A DNA stretch of 64,000 nucleotides, taken from positions 248,001-312,000 of the forward strand of contig NW_020167536.1 of NCBI RefSeq assembly GCF_001641265.1. Reading direction: 5' to 3'. The position numbers were made by a program, and so were the translations under genes. A model generated the notes under the pieces. It was not told where the DNA came from, ran no database searches, and saw nothing but the letters and a program-made list of their open reading frames with translations. Shown here in pieces: positions 22,501 to 32,904 of this stretch (positions within the stretch are counted from its first letter, which is position 1; each line of letters opens with the position of its first letter). The DNA is from Pseudogymnoascus destructans. Taxonomy: Eukaryota > Ascomycota > Leotiomycetes > Thelebolales > Thelebolaceae.

Positions 22501-23669
22501 TCTAGGCCAGTTGTCTGGATATGCGGCGGCTCCGGGGCCAACGACGAAAACCCATGCGGTGAGTTCTGGCTATGTGGCACTGCGCCTGTGCTCAGTGATC
22601 TCCCGCGATTAGGTGCTGGCGCAGACAGGCCAGCAAGTGGCGGGCGTGTCGGCCTATCGTCCTGCTCATCCGAGCTGTCGCCTGCCTGGGACCGCCACTC
22701 TTCTACTTCGCGCCTCTTGGCCTCGATCTCCTCGCTGCGCGCTCTATCCTTGAAATTCGGGATCTCAGCATCCGAGAAGGACTTCCGGCGCACCGGATCG
22801 AAGCCTCTGCGCGCGCCCCCTTCGTCCTCGTCGACTGAGGACCCGTTCGAGCTCTTCGCGATGGAGATCTGGATGTTGTACGCGCTCGAGTGCTGCGCAT
22901 CGCGCGGGGCGAAGTACCCCTGCAATCCACGGTCGCTGGCTGCACTAACCGTAGTGCCCTGATCCTCTGGGCCAGCAGAGAGCTCCCGCTCCTCGGTGCT
23001 GTTCCACGTGGTCAGGGTCACACGTGGGCTATGCCCGGCAAAGGCACCCATACTGTTTGGGATGCCCTCAGCGCTGGTGTGGCTCGTGTTGCCGCTCATA
23101 TCAGGGGTTGCCTGCTGCTTCGCCGTGTTAACAGAGAGGTTGAAGGAGGATGGCGAGGATGCGCTGTTCAGTCCGTCTTCTGGCGCCGAGGCGCGTGGGA
23201 TAAACGTCTTCACTGCAGGAGGTCTATTCGAATTGGGCGATGACTTCCGTGACCTCGTGGGGCCGGGCGTCATCAGCGGTGCGGTCACAGCCGGGGGTGT
23301 ACCAGGCGTGGCCTCGTCGTCTAGGAGCGGCTCAAATTCCAGCCCTGTCGTCGTCGGCGGCGACGGTCCCTGGGAGTCGGAGCCAATGATGAGATCCTGG
23401 CCGTCTGCGTCGAAGTTGACGCCGAAGAACTCGTCGGCGCCGTAGTCGCTGAACTCGCTGTAGCCGCTGTTCTCGGAGACAGGGTTGCCTGGGGTCAGGG
23501 CGGAGGGGCTCCAGGAGCTACTGTAGTGCTGGTACTGGTAGGAGGAGAGGTATGCGGCGTCTAGGGGCGCGGCCGGGGCATGGCGAGGGTAGTCTAGCGA
23601 GGAGCCGTCGAGCTGGCACGGGTCGATGGAGGGCGAGGGGGTTGCGCGCGGGGCGACAGTGGAGGACAT
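19569..23669 (-). CDS. Large C2H2 zinc-finger protein, putative transcription factor
   Basis: A single open frame of 1366 residues from the ATG at 23669. Residues 1 to about 820 are mostly disordered, Ser/Pro-rich and acidic in places, with a basic block near 490-660. The finger region spans about 832-985: FECQLCFKVKKFQKPSDWTKH, FTCTYPSCHEPKSFKRKADWVRH, WTCQIEDCNHKCFRKDNFLQH and CKFCGRVFASWKKLTVHLGKH, i.e. Cys2-His2 units with atypical spacing. The C-terminal third is Gln/Gly/Met-rich (QQQHQQHQQQQ tract about 1110-1130), typical of activation-type regions. This is a widespread Pezizomycotina C2H2 protein; nuclear DNA binding is inferred. An intron cannot be excluded but none is needed. Many frames on the opposite strand are shadows of its GC-rich codons. 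Confidence 0.88.
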   Translation of the reverse strand: MSSTVAPRATPSPSIDPCQLDGSSLDYPRHAPAAPLDAAYLSSYQYQHYSSSWSPSALTPGNPVSENSGYSEFSDYGADEFFGVNFDADGQDLIIGSDSQGPSPPTTTGLEFEPLLDDEATPGTPPAVTAPLMTPGPTRSRKSSPNSNRPPAVKTFIPRASAPEDGLNSASSPSSFNLSVNTAKQQATPDMSGNTSHTSAEGIPNSMGAFAGHSPRVTLTTWNSTEERELSAGPEDQGTTVSAASDRGLQGYFAPRDAQHSSAYNIQISIAKSSNGSSVDEDEGGARRGFDPVRRKSFSDAEIPNFKDRARSEEIEAKRREVEEWRSQAGDSSDEQDDRPTRPPLAGLSAPAPNRGRSLSTGAVPHSQNSPHGFSSLAPEPPHIQTTGLDAEAEEDNIRPVSPTASIRENRLQDGQTYFNKGASNITDEDVVLMQQSRHFSDAATFPNIVSPSIEGKGPTAKEMMEKWNAAADTFSIISRSATWGTRRRRLSAPSVKEIEAITSGGLLKRLSFGKGNEKKPGILTTINNAFGNVVRKKSVGESGKLKRNRNIDAVDRGRPPASPLGKKENNTTSTLAPPRSPSGTRVRPQSPRLTTSFGRELTPGDGHSRRASVGSTNSVGGFFTGVGNAIRRSRSKSELGTEAGLTGIAGQWMKMGGPPVPTLSSPPIDGDEGYGLIDDQPMHDVSDMDLDADDDDDDLADDGDLQFDLDTPIVATMDGFRDHVRKLNPMMEPGYLVDRLAHQQMVRYKCLLGWRIKHQGAISDRACNASEFCLSMGGATKYYEAKTKGRAGANKALPIDGDGSDSNPENALGAESFPDGVPKPPAVSLPAEFECQLCFKVKKFQKPSDWTKHVHEDVQPFTCTYPSCHEPKSFKRKADWVRHENERHRHLEWWTCQIEDCNHKCFRKDNFLQHLVREHKLPEPKTKSKSAIRRATGVEEEVWARVAECHHETSVRPIDEPCKFCGRVFASWKKLTVHLGKHMEQLSLPVLRLVDQRTVDANTIISPVEALPVRNHHPLTPTGPQSGGPAGNNLYHGQGISPPFAHFPPGMAGFPQNSVRGMTDYGGDRMFPNPAQQQQQFGGMGAGGYPYGDNAGMQAHHHMQQQHMQQQHQQHQQQQADLLRSATTYNGLTPLEHTPLVDQSGFPSYSPHSVTPGGGYAYTSASDISSTSGQGFGFVPQQQNLTPEPYIPTAEYGGAGMGDGFGLGVGVPGGGSAGMSHNGLPFSAGGQQMKTEQTSPFSSASSTTSRGLGGGGFNGGGSGLGVEGLVVAGMGMVRDRSGSGGRQMAQQGGLQLQMQGLVPGQGQGGTSPYSVGSSAGGVHQQQGGQGGFGGQMGGMVGGQMGQGQGQMGHQGGYADEYYGGM

Positions 23670-24299
23670 TCTTCGCGGAGGGAAAGGAAGGTGGACGGCG
23701 GGACGGGCTGTATATAGATCCGTCTTTGGGGTTTATGCGCGGGAGGTCAGAGAGCGGTGGGGGTGGTGCACATGGTTTCGCAACCTTGAGATGAGCTGGC
23801 GCCCTGCGCGGTGGGTAGTGGAGGTGGAAGTCGAAGTTGGAGTCGGAGAGTTGGATCGGAGTATATAGCTTCACGTATAGCTTCACGTGTGGTTATGCGC
23901 AGATGGCGTCGTGTACAATGGAGGAGAGTTGTTTTTAGTTGGAGAAGGCGGAGAGGTGGATATGGAGGAGGTTGAAGTGGAATGGAAGTGGAAGTGGAGG
24001 TTGAAGGTGGGAGGTTAGATGCGGCGGCTGGCTGGGTGGGTGGGAGGAGGGAAGGAAGGGACAGGGCGGCGATGATGGTGGGTGGACAGGCAACAGGTAC
24101 ACCTGTCTACTATCCCCATGGCATCACTCTACCTAGAAGCAAAGAAGCAAGAAGCAAGAAGCAAGAAGCAATATTATACTCTAGAGTGAGTATCCGCAGT
24201 GCACTTCCCTCTCGCACCTTCCCCATCGCAACACAGCCTCGTCGGTCTATCGATTGACCCATGATCGACTCCAATATCATGATCCATTTGTATGTAACT

Positions 24300-24321
24300 G
24301 ACCTCCTGTCCCTGTCTCCTG

Positions 24322-24365
<44 letters not shown>

Positions 24366-24515
24366 CCAAGTCCCCCGTCCTGTCTCCTGTCCCCCGTCTC
24401 CTGTCTCCTGTCCCAAGTCCCCCGTCCTGTCTTCTGTCTCCTGTCCCAAGTCCCCCGTCCTGTCTTCTGTCTCCTGTCCAAGTCCCCCGTCTCCTGTCCC
24501 AAGTCCCTCGTCTCC
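24300..24515. repeat. Pyrimidine minisatellite (CCTGTCT / CCAAGTCCCC units)
   Basis: The plus strand is an array of CTCCTGT-type heptamers mixed with a higher-order block reading TCCTGTCCCAAGTCCCCCG that recurs at least four times. Strong strand asymmetry (C/T versus G/A). Confidence 0.85.
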
Positions 24516-24816
24516 CCCCCACCTCGACAGGGCAGGAAAGGCACTCTACGCCCTCAGCCTCGTGCAAAGAGGCTAACTGGCTGTCTCACCGAAACCTGCC
24601 CTGCCCAAGGCCGACACAGCCTTCGCCGACACAGCCTTCGCCGACCCAGACATTCCGCCAAAACCAGACAGCTCAGCACCGTGCTGCACCACTCTCAAGC
24701 CTCGTTAGTGGTGGTGCAGGTGGACGTGCAGTAGTGTTGATGCAGGTGCAGATGCGCAGCGGGGAGCTATATATCCCATCCCCATAGATGCCTCTCCATG
24801 TGTTGTTTGATGACGA

Positions 24817-24950
24817 GGGTTCGAGGTTTGTTGTTGATGGGTTCGAGTTTGTTGTTGATGGGTTCGAGGTTTGTTGTTGAGGGGTTCGAGGTTTGTTGTT
24901 GATGGGTTCGTGGGTTCGTGGTTTCGTGGTTCAGGGCTCAATGGTCCCTT
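24817..24950. repeat. Minisatellite, unit GGGTTCGAGKTTGTTGTTGA
   Basis: Four to five head-to-tail units of about 22 bp, decaying into GGTTCGTGG repeats at the right end. Confidence 0.8.
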
Positions 24951-25603
24951 GTCCCTTGTCCGCGATGCCGTCGTGGTGTTGGATTGGATTGTCAACTTCA
25001 TTGTCTCGTGGTGCGAGTCATGTTAGGGCACTTGGCGGGCCGTAGTTTTGACGTTTGACAGTACAGGACTTCAATCCCATACCACCATAAACATGCCACC
25101 ATCCAGACAACAATCCCACCAACTTTTCCAACATTACCATTTCACTCCCTTACCACTCTTCTTCTAACTCTACCACCCCCCGATTTCCAGCCGCACGCCC
25201 CAGCCCCCAAGGCACACCACCACCACACACCCCCAACCCCGCCTATTCTCCACCCAGTCGGCCTCATCTTACGCCAACGCAGCACTCACGGCTTCGAGAA
25301 CGGCGAGAGAAGAAGGCTATGGGGGAGACATGATCGTGGTGGTGGACTGGTGATGTAACGGGAGGTAGGAGACGTGCGGTGTTGTTGGGGGGGTGGGAGT
25401 TGTGGTGCGCTCAGGACTTGATGGAAGGGAGGGGACAATTAGTAAACAGATATAGCTAACGGAGGAAAGAACGGCCAGTGTGAAAGAGCAGAGAGAGCGA
25501 ACTAGCTCATATATAGCGAATGGGGAAAGAACGATCGTCTAGCTAGGTTTCCCAATATCACAATACTCCCCCCCTTTTTAAACATCACAACCACCACCTA
25601 AAC

Positions 25604-27058
25604 CTAAACCTTCAACTCCCTCGTCTCCCCACCCCCACCACCAAGACTCCTCTTGCTAACCACCCTCAACTCCCCCGCAACCATCACCAGCGCCTGCAGC
25701 CCCAAAATAACAGCCAACGTAACCAGCGCCCCAATGACCCCCGCAACAGGCAGAGAAACTGGCCCACCACTTCCACTTCCACTCTTCCCATCACTCGACG
25801 ATGCGTCGGCGACGCCATCGGTCGATGATGAGGTAGAGAACTCCGCGCACGCGCCATCGGTCTTGCCGCAGGACTTGCACCAGGTCTCTTGGTCACCAAC
25901 AGCGAACTTCCGCATCTCGCTCACAAAGGTCTTGTACGGCAACACCGTCTCCTTCTGTCTGAATAGCGGGTATGCCGTCTGCCCAACATACGCAGCCGAT
26001 CCATTGCTCGCCAAGAACCTAACGCTAATATCCTCCTCCGCCGGGAAAGAGCCCGCCGCAACAGTCTTGGAGGTGAACATCTCAAACGTCATAGAAGAAG
26101 CATAATCCACAACACCCATGAAATCCTCGTTCGCAGCCGGCAACTGCGCCAGCCCAAAGAAAGAGAGGAAGGTACCGTAAGCGCCGAACTGGATCCCCAG
26201 CTTCGTCTTCCCCTTCGACGCCAGCGTGGCGTTGAGGTGCTCCAGCACCTGCGCGGCGAGGGTGGCGCCGCTGATGGCGCGGATGGGGGAGGAGGCGTTG
26301 AAGGCGAGGCCGAATTCGTGGGCGTCTGCTAGGGTGCGGAGTTGGCTGAGCACGTCCTTGGTGAGGAGGGAAGAGGAGGGGATGGTGGCGTTGTTGATGG
26401 CGGCGACATGGATGTAGTCGTAGATGGAGTAGGCGTTCTTGAAGGTGAGGTAGTCCTTGTCGAATGTGCTCGCGACGACGGGGGCGAGCGCGGCGTAGAA
26501 GGCGCGCGTCTTCTTGTCTAGTGCCGCGAACTCGGCGGACGAGAGGTACTCGTTTGAAGAGGTGAGGGCGGCGGGGCAGCCGCTGGCGCCTTGGAGCCAG
26601 GGGGAGTTCTCGGAGTCGGCGGTGGGTTTGGAGGCTGAGGTGGCGACGTTGACGGGGATGAGCTGGTAGCCGTCTAGGGGGGCTTCGATCTTAGTGCCGT
26701 TGGCGAGGGTCTGGGTGTTCAGCTCTGGGCCGACGGGGGGGTAGAGGGCCTGGGTGAAGCCCTGTGCAGAGACTTGGAGGACGGTGTCGACGGGGGCTTC
26801 GACGGAGAGCTGGGCGAGGTTCACTTTGGACGGCGCCATGCCGGAGATCCCTGTGGTGGCATCGGTGATGTATTTGGTGCGGAAGTAGGACCCGGCAGCG
26901 TGGACTTGGGTGTAGCCCAGGTCGGTGAGGTGGGTGGGCGTCCAGGCTTTGGAGGTGCGGTCGCCGTGGCGGTGGAAGACGTAGATGCCTAGGGTGGTGT
27001 CGGCGGCGTGGGCGAAGGGGAGGAGGGAGAGGAGGAAGAGGGGGGTTGGGGCGTGCAT
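25604..27058 (-). CDS. Secreted/membrane histidine-acid-phosphatase-like protein
   Basis: Single exon of 484 residues; the start at 27058 (MHAPTPLFLLSLLPFAHA) is chosen because it opens directly on a signal peptide, while the longer upstream frame adds only a polyproline run. After cleavage the protein begins with IYVFHRHGDRT, the RHGxR catalytic motif of the histidine phosphatase clan. Several N-glycosylation sequons (NGT, NAT, NAS, NGS) follow. A Ser/Gly-rich stalk precedes one transmembrane helix (about 435-460, PVAGVIGALVTLAVILGLQAL) and a short basic tail, so it is a type I membrane protein. The expected downstream HD or HE proton-donor dipeptide is not obvious; the matching region reads GIQFGAYGTFLSFFG. 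Activity as a phosphatase is therefore uncertain; substrate unknown. Confidence 0.85.
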   Translation of the reverse strand: MHAPTPLFLLSLLPFAHAADTTLGIYVFHRHGDRTSKAWTPTHLTDLGYTQVHAAGSYFRTKYITDATTGISGMAPSKVNLAQLSVEAPVDTVLQVSAQGFTQALYPPVGPELNTQTLANGTKIEAPLDGYQLIPVNVATSASKPTADSENSPWLQGASGCPAALTSSNEYLSSAEFAALDKKTRAFYAALAPVVASTFDKDYLTFKNAYSIYDYIHVAAINNATIPSSSLLTKDVLSQLRTLADAHEFGLAFNASSPIRAISGATLAAQVLEHLNATLASKGKTKLGIQFGAYGTFLSFFGLAQLPAANEDFMGVVDYASSMTFEMFTSKTVAAGSFPAEEDISVRFLASNGSAAYVGQTAYPLFRQKETVLPYKTFVSEMRKFAVGDQETWCKSCGKTDGACAEFSTSSSTDGVADASSSDGKSGSGSGGPVSLPVAGVIGALVTLAVILGLQALVMVAGELRVVSKRSLGGGGGETRELKV

Positions 27059-27875
27059 GGTGGGTGGTGGTGGTGGTGGTGGTGGAGGAAGAAAGGAAAG
27101 ACGAGATGTTCGTTCCACTGGCACCTACATACGACTCGGCAGCAGATTGGATGGGGTCCCTCCTCACGTGGCATGTCTGTGATATCTCCGGACCTCTAAG
27201 TTAGATCCCACGCTTGTAGAGATTAGATAGTATAGTTTGCAGCGTAGTGTGTATCGTTGACTGCGGGGTCAATCGAGGCGTGGTGTGTCTGTTGACGGCT
27301 TCTGATGGGCGGCTTAGAAGGGCTCTGATGGCTGGTGGTTGGCGTGGTGGTTTACTAGTTTAATAGCCGTTTGATGCACCCACCAGCCTTACCAGCCACG
27401 CCCAGCAAATTTTGTTTTAGCCATCGTCCCTTCTTCCTTCATCAACGAGCAGCGCAGGCGCCGGGGGCTGCTGTGATGGCTGGGAAGGAGCGGAGGACGG
27501 CTATGTCGGCCAGGGAGGGGGTGGGGGTGGGGGTGGGGGTGTTTTAATCTGGCAAGAGTTAGCGGTTAACATATCTGATTGGAGTGGATCTCATGGGTTA
27601 TGCCTGTATGGGCAATTGGCTGTACGTAAGTCGTTTATAACAGTGTTACGGATCCTGCGTGGAGATGCGTGGAGATGATGTGTGGAGATGCGTGGAGATG
27701 ATGTGTGGAGATGCGTGGAGATGATGCGTGGAGATGCGTGGAGATGCGTGGAGATGATGCGTGGAGATGCGTGGTGAGGGTGTTTTTGTGAACAAGCTCA
27801 ACCAACCCAACTCATAAAATATTATTATCCTATATACTACACCCTCCTACAAATACTTTTGCTTCCCCCCTACGA
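27059..27875. other. Intergenic region with minisatellite
   Basis: Upstream of the phosphatase gene (a GTG/CAC-rich run at 27061-27084 sits directly before its ATG) and downstream of the mannosidase gene. About 27655-27775 is an array of GTGGAGATGATGC and GTGGAGATGC units. No gene seen. Confidence 0.6.
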
Positions 27876-30134
27876 CTACGCCCCCTTCGACGCCGCCGCC
27901 TCAACCACCGCATCCCTTACAATATTCCCATCCTTCCCCCTCGGCTTCCGCTGCCACCCCGTCTTGAACAGCTTCCCCATCTGAAAGCGCGGGAACGCAT
28001 GCGCCTCCGTGTTGATGACGATCTTGTCGAGCGGCCACACATCGTTGGGCCCGAAGAGCAGGTAGAAGTATTTCAGCGTCTCAGCCTGGTCACCGTTAGT
28101 CTCTGTCCCAATCACATCACATCACATCACACCACGCCGAACTGCTGCAACTGCTCAAAGACTTACCAGCCAGAAACTCTCCATATTATCCGCCATCTCC
28201 GGCGGCACCACATCCGCGTTCCTCAACGACGTAAACCCACCCCCCAGCTCCACAGCCGTATACTTCATAAACGACTTGAACATCTCCCACCCCCACTCCC
28301 TATACATCTCATCCCCCGTAATGCGCCACATGTAGAACAGACTCTCCACCGTCTCCGGGCGCTGCAGATTATGCCTATCATTCGGCTTCACAACAAAGTC
28401 CTTGCGCCACTCCGCCTCCGGCGCAGGATCAAACGTTTTCGGCGCCTTGTGCGGCGCCGACGCAGGCAGCGGCGGCGAATCAAGGTTGAAATGCGTGATT
28501 TCAGCTGCTAACCCAGTAGCCATCGCTTGGTACATGCCCCAGCACGTGTGCATCAGCTCGCGCGCTAACTTCATATCTTCATCCTGCTTCGCGCCCCACG
28601 AGCCCGCGCGACGAGCTTCCGCTTCCGAAATCCCGCCCGTGGCTCCCAGCGCGATGGTCCCGGGGAGGAAACAAAGCAGGTGATCCATCTTCCCCGTCAG
28701 CGCGCCCTTGAGGCCGCTCTGGCGCTCGCCGAGGACGGTGAATTGCGAGGGCGTGGAGTAGGTGATGAGATGCTTGCGGATGCCCGCGATGGCCTGGTCC
28801 CACATCTCCTCGTAGACGGGCTCCTGCTTGGAGGTCTGCAGGTACTGCTTGATGAGGTACTCGTAGTAGGAGTCGCCGCGGCTGCCGAGGCGGATGTTGT
28901 CGCCGCGGAACTCGCCCGTGGGCGCGTAGAGGAAGATGGGGACGAGGCCGTCTTCCATGCCGTTGTCGTCGATTACTTGCATCACTTTTTCGGCCATCTC
29001 CCAGTAGAAGGTCTCGCCTGTGAGCTTGGAGAGGTATTTGAATTCGAGCTGTAGCGTTGCGGCTTCGGCGGTGGAGGAGGCGCCGCCGTCGGCGTGTGAG
29101 GGGACGCCCTTCATGGTCCTCAGGTTGACGCTGGCGTATGGGACACCAGAGTCCGACTCAAAGGCCCCGATGACCCTATCCGCCAAGTCCTTCGCCTTCT
29201 CAAGGTACAAGTCCTCCCCAGGCGTTCCTGGGTCGTCATCCGAAATTGGAGCCATCTCTGGAAACTCCGTCGACAAGTAGTGTGCCGATAGCAACCCACC
29301 AATCATTCGTATCGTCGTCTCAAAAGTATTAACCTCCTGATCCTGATCATAATCCAGCTTCGTACCAATCCACTTCCTGGCCGTTGTCAACCGACTCGTC
29401 AAATTCATCAGCATCAGCGTATCCAACGCATCCACAATAATCCACCCCATCCCATTCGGCGTCATCTGCTTCCCCTTCTTCGACACGGGGTGGAACTCGT
29501 CATAGCCCCACGCATACCGCTCATACGCGTCCCAGCTCAGCGTGAACGCCTCTACCACCCTCTGCTGCCTCTCGGGCCAATCCGCCTTCTTGTCCGCGCC
29601 CTGCAGCCATCCCCATCCGTTCTTGCCCTTCTTCTTCACTGTGCGCTGCTTCTCCTCATCGTTGCCCCAGACGCCAAACAGGTATAGTACAAACATGACA
29701 AACAGCCCCATGAGGGCAAAAGCTCGCTTGAATTTCCACAGCGGCCGCCGCCTGCGTGACGACGAGTACGGCTTATCCTTGTAGAGCGGCAGCTGACTGC
29801 CCTGATCAAAGTAATCCTTATTCCTCTCAAAGTAGCTACCAAGACGGTCCTGGATTCCGCTTCCCTGGCCCGCAGCCGACGACCTGGCCGTCACCCCTGA
29901 CGAGCCCCACGCCCTATTCTCCAATTCCCGCTGGGGGTCCGTAAAAGCCGGCACATTTTTGGGTATTGAGAAGGCCATGTCCTCTGCGAGGCGCTTGCCC
30001 GAGTGTAGTAGAGATGCGGTCGCGCTGGCTGCTATAGCCCGGCGTGTGATGTTCGCGGCGGTTTGTGCGGTTGCTCCTCTCAGGATAGCGAAGGCGGGGG
30101 AGCGGCGGAGGTTGAATGGGTCGAGAACATTCAT
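27876..30134 (-). CDS. Class I alpha-1,2-mannosidase, GH47 (ER Mns1-like)
   Basis: Two exons, 28167-30134 and 27876-28085, give 725 residues. The N-terminal ~137 residues are cytoplasmic-like, then a basic patch (SSSRRRRPLWKFKR) and one transmembrane helix (about 141-158, ALMGLFVMFVLYLFGVWG), so type II topology. The lumenal GH47 domain shows GWIIVDALDTLMLM, ETTIRMIGGLLSAHYLS, SRGDSYYEYLIKQYL, DHLLCFLPGT and TCWGMY (the conserved cysteine pair), RPETVESLFYMWRITGD and, in the last exon, NTEAHAFP, whose Thr binds calcium in the family. It trims Man9GlcNAc2 in the early secretory pathway. The 3' intron donor follows SFWL, and AETLKYFYLLF completes the family motif. Long N-terminal tail is the main oddity; whether ER or Golgi is inferred. 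Confidence 0.93.
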
Positions 30135-30617
30135 TGGCGTCGTGCGAGCATCGTGGGGATGTCGTGTGCGTAGGATGAGAAGATTGAACCCCTTGCCTTT
30201 GCGTCTGGGCTACAGTACAGGTATCCGGTTATACTCGCAAAAAGCAAAAAGACGGGGAGACAGCAAGGCCACAGACCAACAATGCAGGAGGCGGAAATAT
30301 GTAGTTCCGCTAATGCACGAAAAGTGTCGGTCTTGGCAGGGAGAAGACTCACATGGGTTGGAATTATAAACAGGTGGGAAGTGTATTCATTTATTAATTA
30401 ATACGTCCTAATTCATTGTCTCAAGTTACAGCGCAGAGTTGCATCCAAGTAGAGCGAGATGGAGTTTCACGGTGTTGTTTGATTACCTCCTCCTTAAAGT
30501 CCCAACGGACCTGGTCTGGTCTAGATCAGAGACAAATACCCAGTCTCAATAGCCCATAGAATTCCCACTTCGCCCCCCTGAACGCCTTGCAATACATGCA
30601 TATATGAAGATACCCCC
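30135..30617. other. Intergenic region between mannosidase start and RRM gene 3' end
   Basis: 483 bp containing the mannosidase promoter. No gene or repeat recognised. Confidence 0.4.
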
Positions 30618-31366
30618 CTAATCATCATCGCTATCCTCCTCCATAGCCACATCGCTCCCACTCCCACTCTCGCTCTCTGCCTCCTCCTCCTCCTCCCTCT
30701 TCCGCTTCCCCCCCGCAACACTCGTCGTAGGACTCCTCGCATCATCCATCGCTGTATCCCCCCCCAGCTCCGGCGGAGGCTTCAACAACGCCGCTGCCCC
30801 AGCTGTGCCCGGCGCTCCACCCCCAGCCATAAACGCCGCCGACGGAGGCGCATTAAAGATACTCTGCTGCAGCTCCGTTGCTGTGACCTCGCCCGCAGCA
30901 GCGGCTGGCTTGTGGAACGTTCCGTCTAGCTTCGAGATCGTATCTGATTTCGACTTGGCGTATTGTATGTCCTGTCCATTTGTGAGCTTTCAAATCACAC
31001 AGCGAGAAACACAAGGGCAACTAACCAACTCGTAACCAAAGAACTCAAAACCCTTCAGCGCGCGCATAGCCTGCGTAGCCGTCTGCGCATCGCGGAACAC
31101 GACGTGCGCCTGCCCTCGCATCTTCATCGTCTTCATAGCGACGACATCGAGGACAGGGCCATAGGTGGAGAAGAGGGTGTACAGGGATAGGCGGAGGTCA
31201 TATTTCTGGATCTTCGAGGACGGGAGATTTGTGATATAGAGTCTACCATCGTCAGTCTTCGTCCTGCCTACCTCGTACCTGTGGAGCGCACTCACGTTTG
31301 GTTTGGGGGGTAAGTCGAAGCTGCCTTGCCGGCTACTTGCGCGGGGGTCGGCGCTTTGGGAGGCAT
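30618..31366 (-). CDS. U2 snRNP B''/U1A-like RRM protein (Msl1 type)
   Basis: Three exons, 31296-31366, 31026-31242 and 30618-30971, encode 213 residues. A short Pro/Ala leader ends in PPNQTLYITNLPSSKIQKYDL, the RNP2 start typical of the U1A/U2B'' family. The RRM (about 20-100) includes LYTLFSTYGPVLDVV, RGQAHVVFRDAQTATQAMRAL (RNP1) and FEFFGYELDIQYAKSKSD. There is no second RRM; the C-terminal part is Ala/Pro-rich, then a KRKR nuclear-localisation-like patch and an acidic tail. Single-RRM proteins of this type in fungi are U2 snRNP B'' (Msl1), binding U2 snRNA stem-loop IV with Lea1. Phases agree at both introns. Divergent with ARPC1, 317 bp apart. Confidence 0.88.
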
Positions 31367-31683
31367 TGCTTCAGTCTCTAGCGCGGAGCACCTGTGCTGT
31401 GATCGCTGGCGCAAATAGTTTGAGCAGATTGTGCGATTTTGCACGTCGGGGGGAGGGTTGGTCGTCAGACGTGTGCAGCTTGGATATTTTCTTGGTCGTG
31501 ATGCCACGAGTTCGATGTTGCGGCTTATTCCTTAGTCCCCAAGGCCCCCCACATCTCGACTTGTCAACCGAGACGCCGTCGTCACCTTGCCCCTTCATCA
31601 CCAAACATACTCCGTACATCGTCAGCACATTCGAAGTGGTAGTAGAGAGATCCTCCTATCGCTCATTATAACTACAATTCACC
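31367..31683. promoter_or_regulatory. Divergent promoter between the RRM gene and ARPC1
   Basis: Only 317 bp separate the two start codons, so regulatory sequence is probably shared. No specific element recognised. Confidence 0.4.
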
Positions 31684-32904
31684 ATGGCAGCTCCGGAAGT
31701 TCATCACCTGTTTCACCATCCTATTGCGGACCACTCGTTCTCGGCGGATCGCAAGACATTGGCTGTTGCCCGCGACTCGACGGTCGATCTGTACGGCAGG
31801 GTTGGCAATGCCTTCAAGCTCAAGGATGAATTGAAGGGCCACGACAAGCTCGTAACGAGCGTGGACATTGCCCCAAAGAGCGGCAGAATTGTCACCTGCT
31901 CTCAAGGTACACACACACACACATAAACCCCCCCCACCATCACAAACCCCCACTAACACCCCCCAGACCGCAACGCCCTCGTCTGGGAGCCCACCCCCGA
32001 CGGCTACAAGCCCACCCTCGTGCTCCTGCGCATCAACCGCGCCGCAACCTTTGTGCGCTGGTCGCCCTCCGAAACCAAATTCGCCGTCGGCTCCGGCGCC
32101 CGCGTCATCGCCGTCTGCTACTTCGAAGAGGAGAACGACTGGTGGGTGTCCAAGCACATCAAGAAGCCCATCCGCAGCACCATCACCACCGTCGCCTGGC
32201 ACCCCAACTCTGTCCTCCTCGCCGCCGGATCCACCGATGCCCACGCGCGCGTGTTCTCCTCGTTCATCAAGGGCGTGGATGAGCGTCCTGAGCCGGGGCC
32301 GTGGGGCGAGCGTTTGCCCTTTAATACGGTGTGTGGGGAGTACCTCAACAACTCCGCCGGTTGGGTTCACGCCACTGCTTTCTCGCCCTCGGGAGACGCC
32401 CTTGCATTCGCCGCCCACGACAGCAGCATCACAGTCGTGTACCCCAACGGCGCCGACAGCCCTCCTCGCGCAGTAATCAGCGTGAGCACGCAACTCCTCC
32501 CCTTCATGAGCCTAATCTGGACGAACGAATCCGAGATCATTGCCGCGGGCCACGACTGCCAGGCGTACCGCTTCAAAGGTGGGGAGCAGGGGTGGGCGAT
32601 TGCGGGGTCGTTGGAGGAGAAGGGGACGGGGCAGAGCGCGCAGAGGGAGGAGAGCGCGCTGAATATGTTTAGGCAGATGGATTTGAAGGGGAAGGCGAAG
32701 GATGATACGGTGTTGGGGACGGTGCATCAGAATACTATTAGTACGGTGAGGAGCTATGAGGGGAATGGGGAGGTGGTGAGGAAGTTTTCGAGTGAGTTCA
32801 TTTCTTTCCTTGTTCCCCTTTTTGATGGGCGTGGGGAGGGCGTGGGCTAATGGGTGTGTGCAGCGAGTGGTGTGGATGGAAGGATTGTCATCTGGCAGGC
32901 TTAG
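31684..32904 (+). CDS. ARC40: Arp2/3 complex subunit ARPC1 (Arc40), WD40 protein
   Basis: Three exons, 31684-31906, 31967-32791 and 32864-32904, encode 362 residues. The N-terminus APEVHHLFHHPIADHSFSAD and the repeats WEPTPDGYKP, NRAATFVRWSPSETKFAVGSG, STITTVAWHPNSVLLAAGSTD and GWVHATAFSPSGDALAFAAHD are those of ARPC1. The insert after WAIAGSLEE with MFRQMDLKGKAK, and LGTVHQNTISTVRSY, are the family's later blades. The last exon, 13 codons plus stop, supplies SGVDGRIVIWQA, which closes the propeller. ARPC1 is the seven-blade subunit of the Arp2/3 actin nucleator, acting in endocytic actin patches. Intron 1 contains an (AC)n run. No defects. Confidence 0.95.

Larger units (their letters stand above)
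23670..25603. other. Intergenic region with minisatellites; no supported gene
   Basis: 1.9 kb between the zinc-finger promoter and the phosphatase 3' end. It contains two minisatellites listed separately and a short AAGAAGC-repeat near 24138-24170. Open frames across the minisatellites are low-complexity translations. Confidence 0.4.

Noticed and set aside
20310..23445. Many plus-strand frames opposite the large C2H2 gene.
   Set aside because: Shadows of GC-rich codons on the coding strand; no family features.
24261..24734. 157-codon plus-strand frame across the pyrimidine minisatellite.
   Set aside because: Low-complexity translation of the repeat, no independent support.
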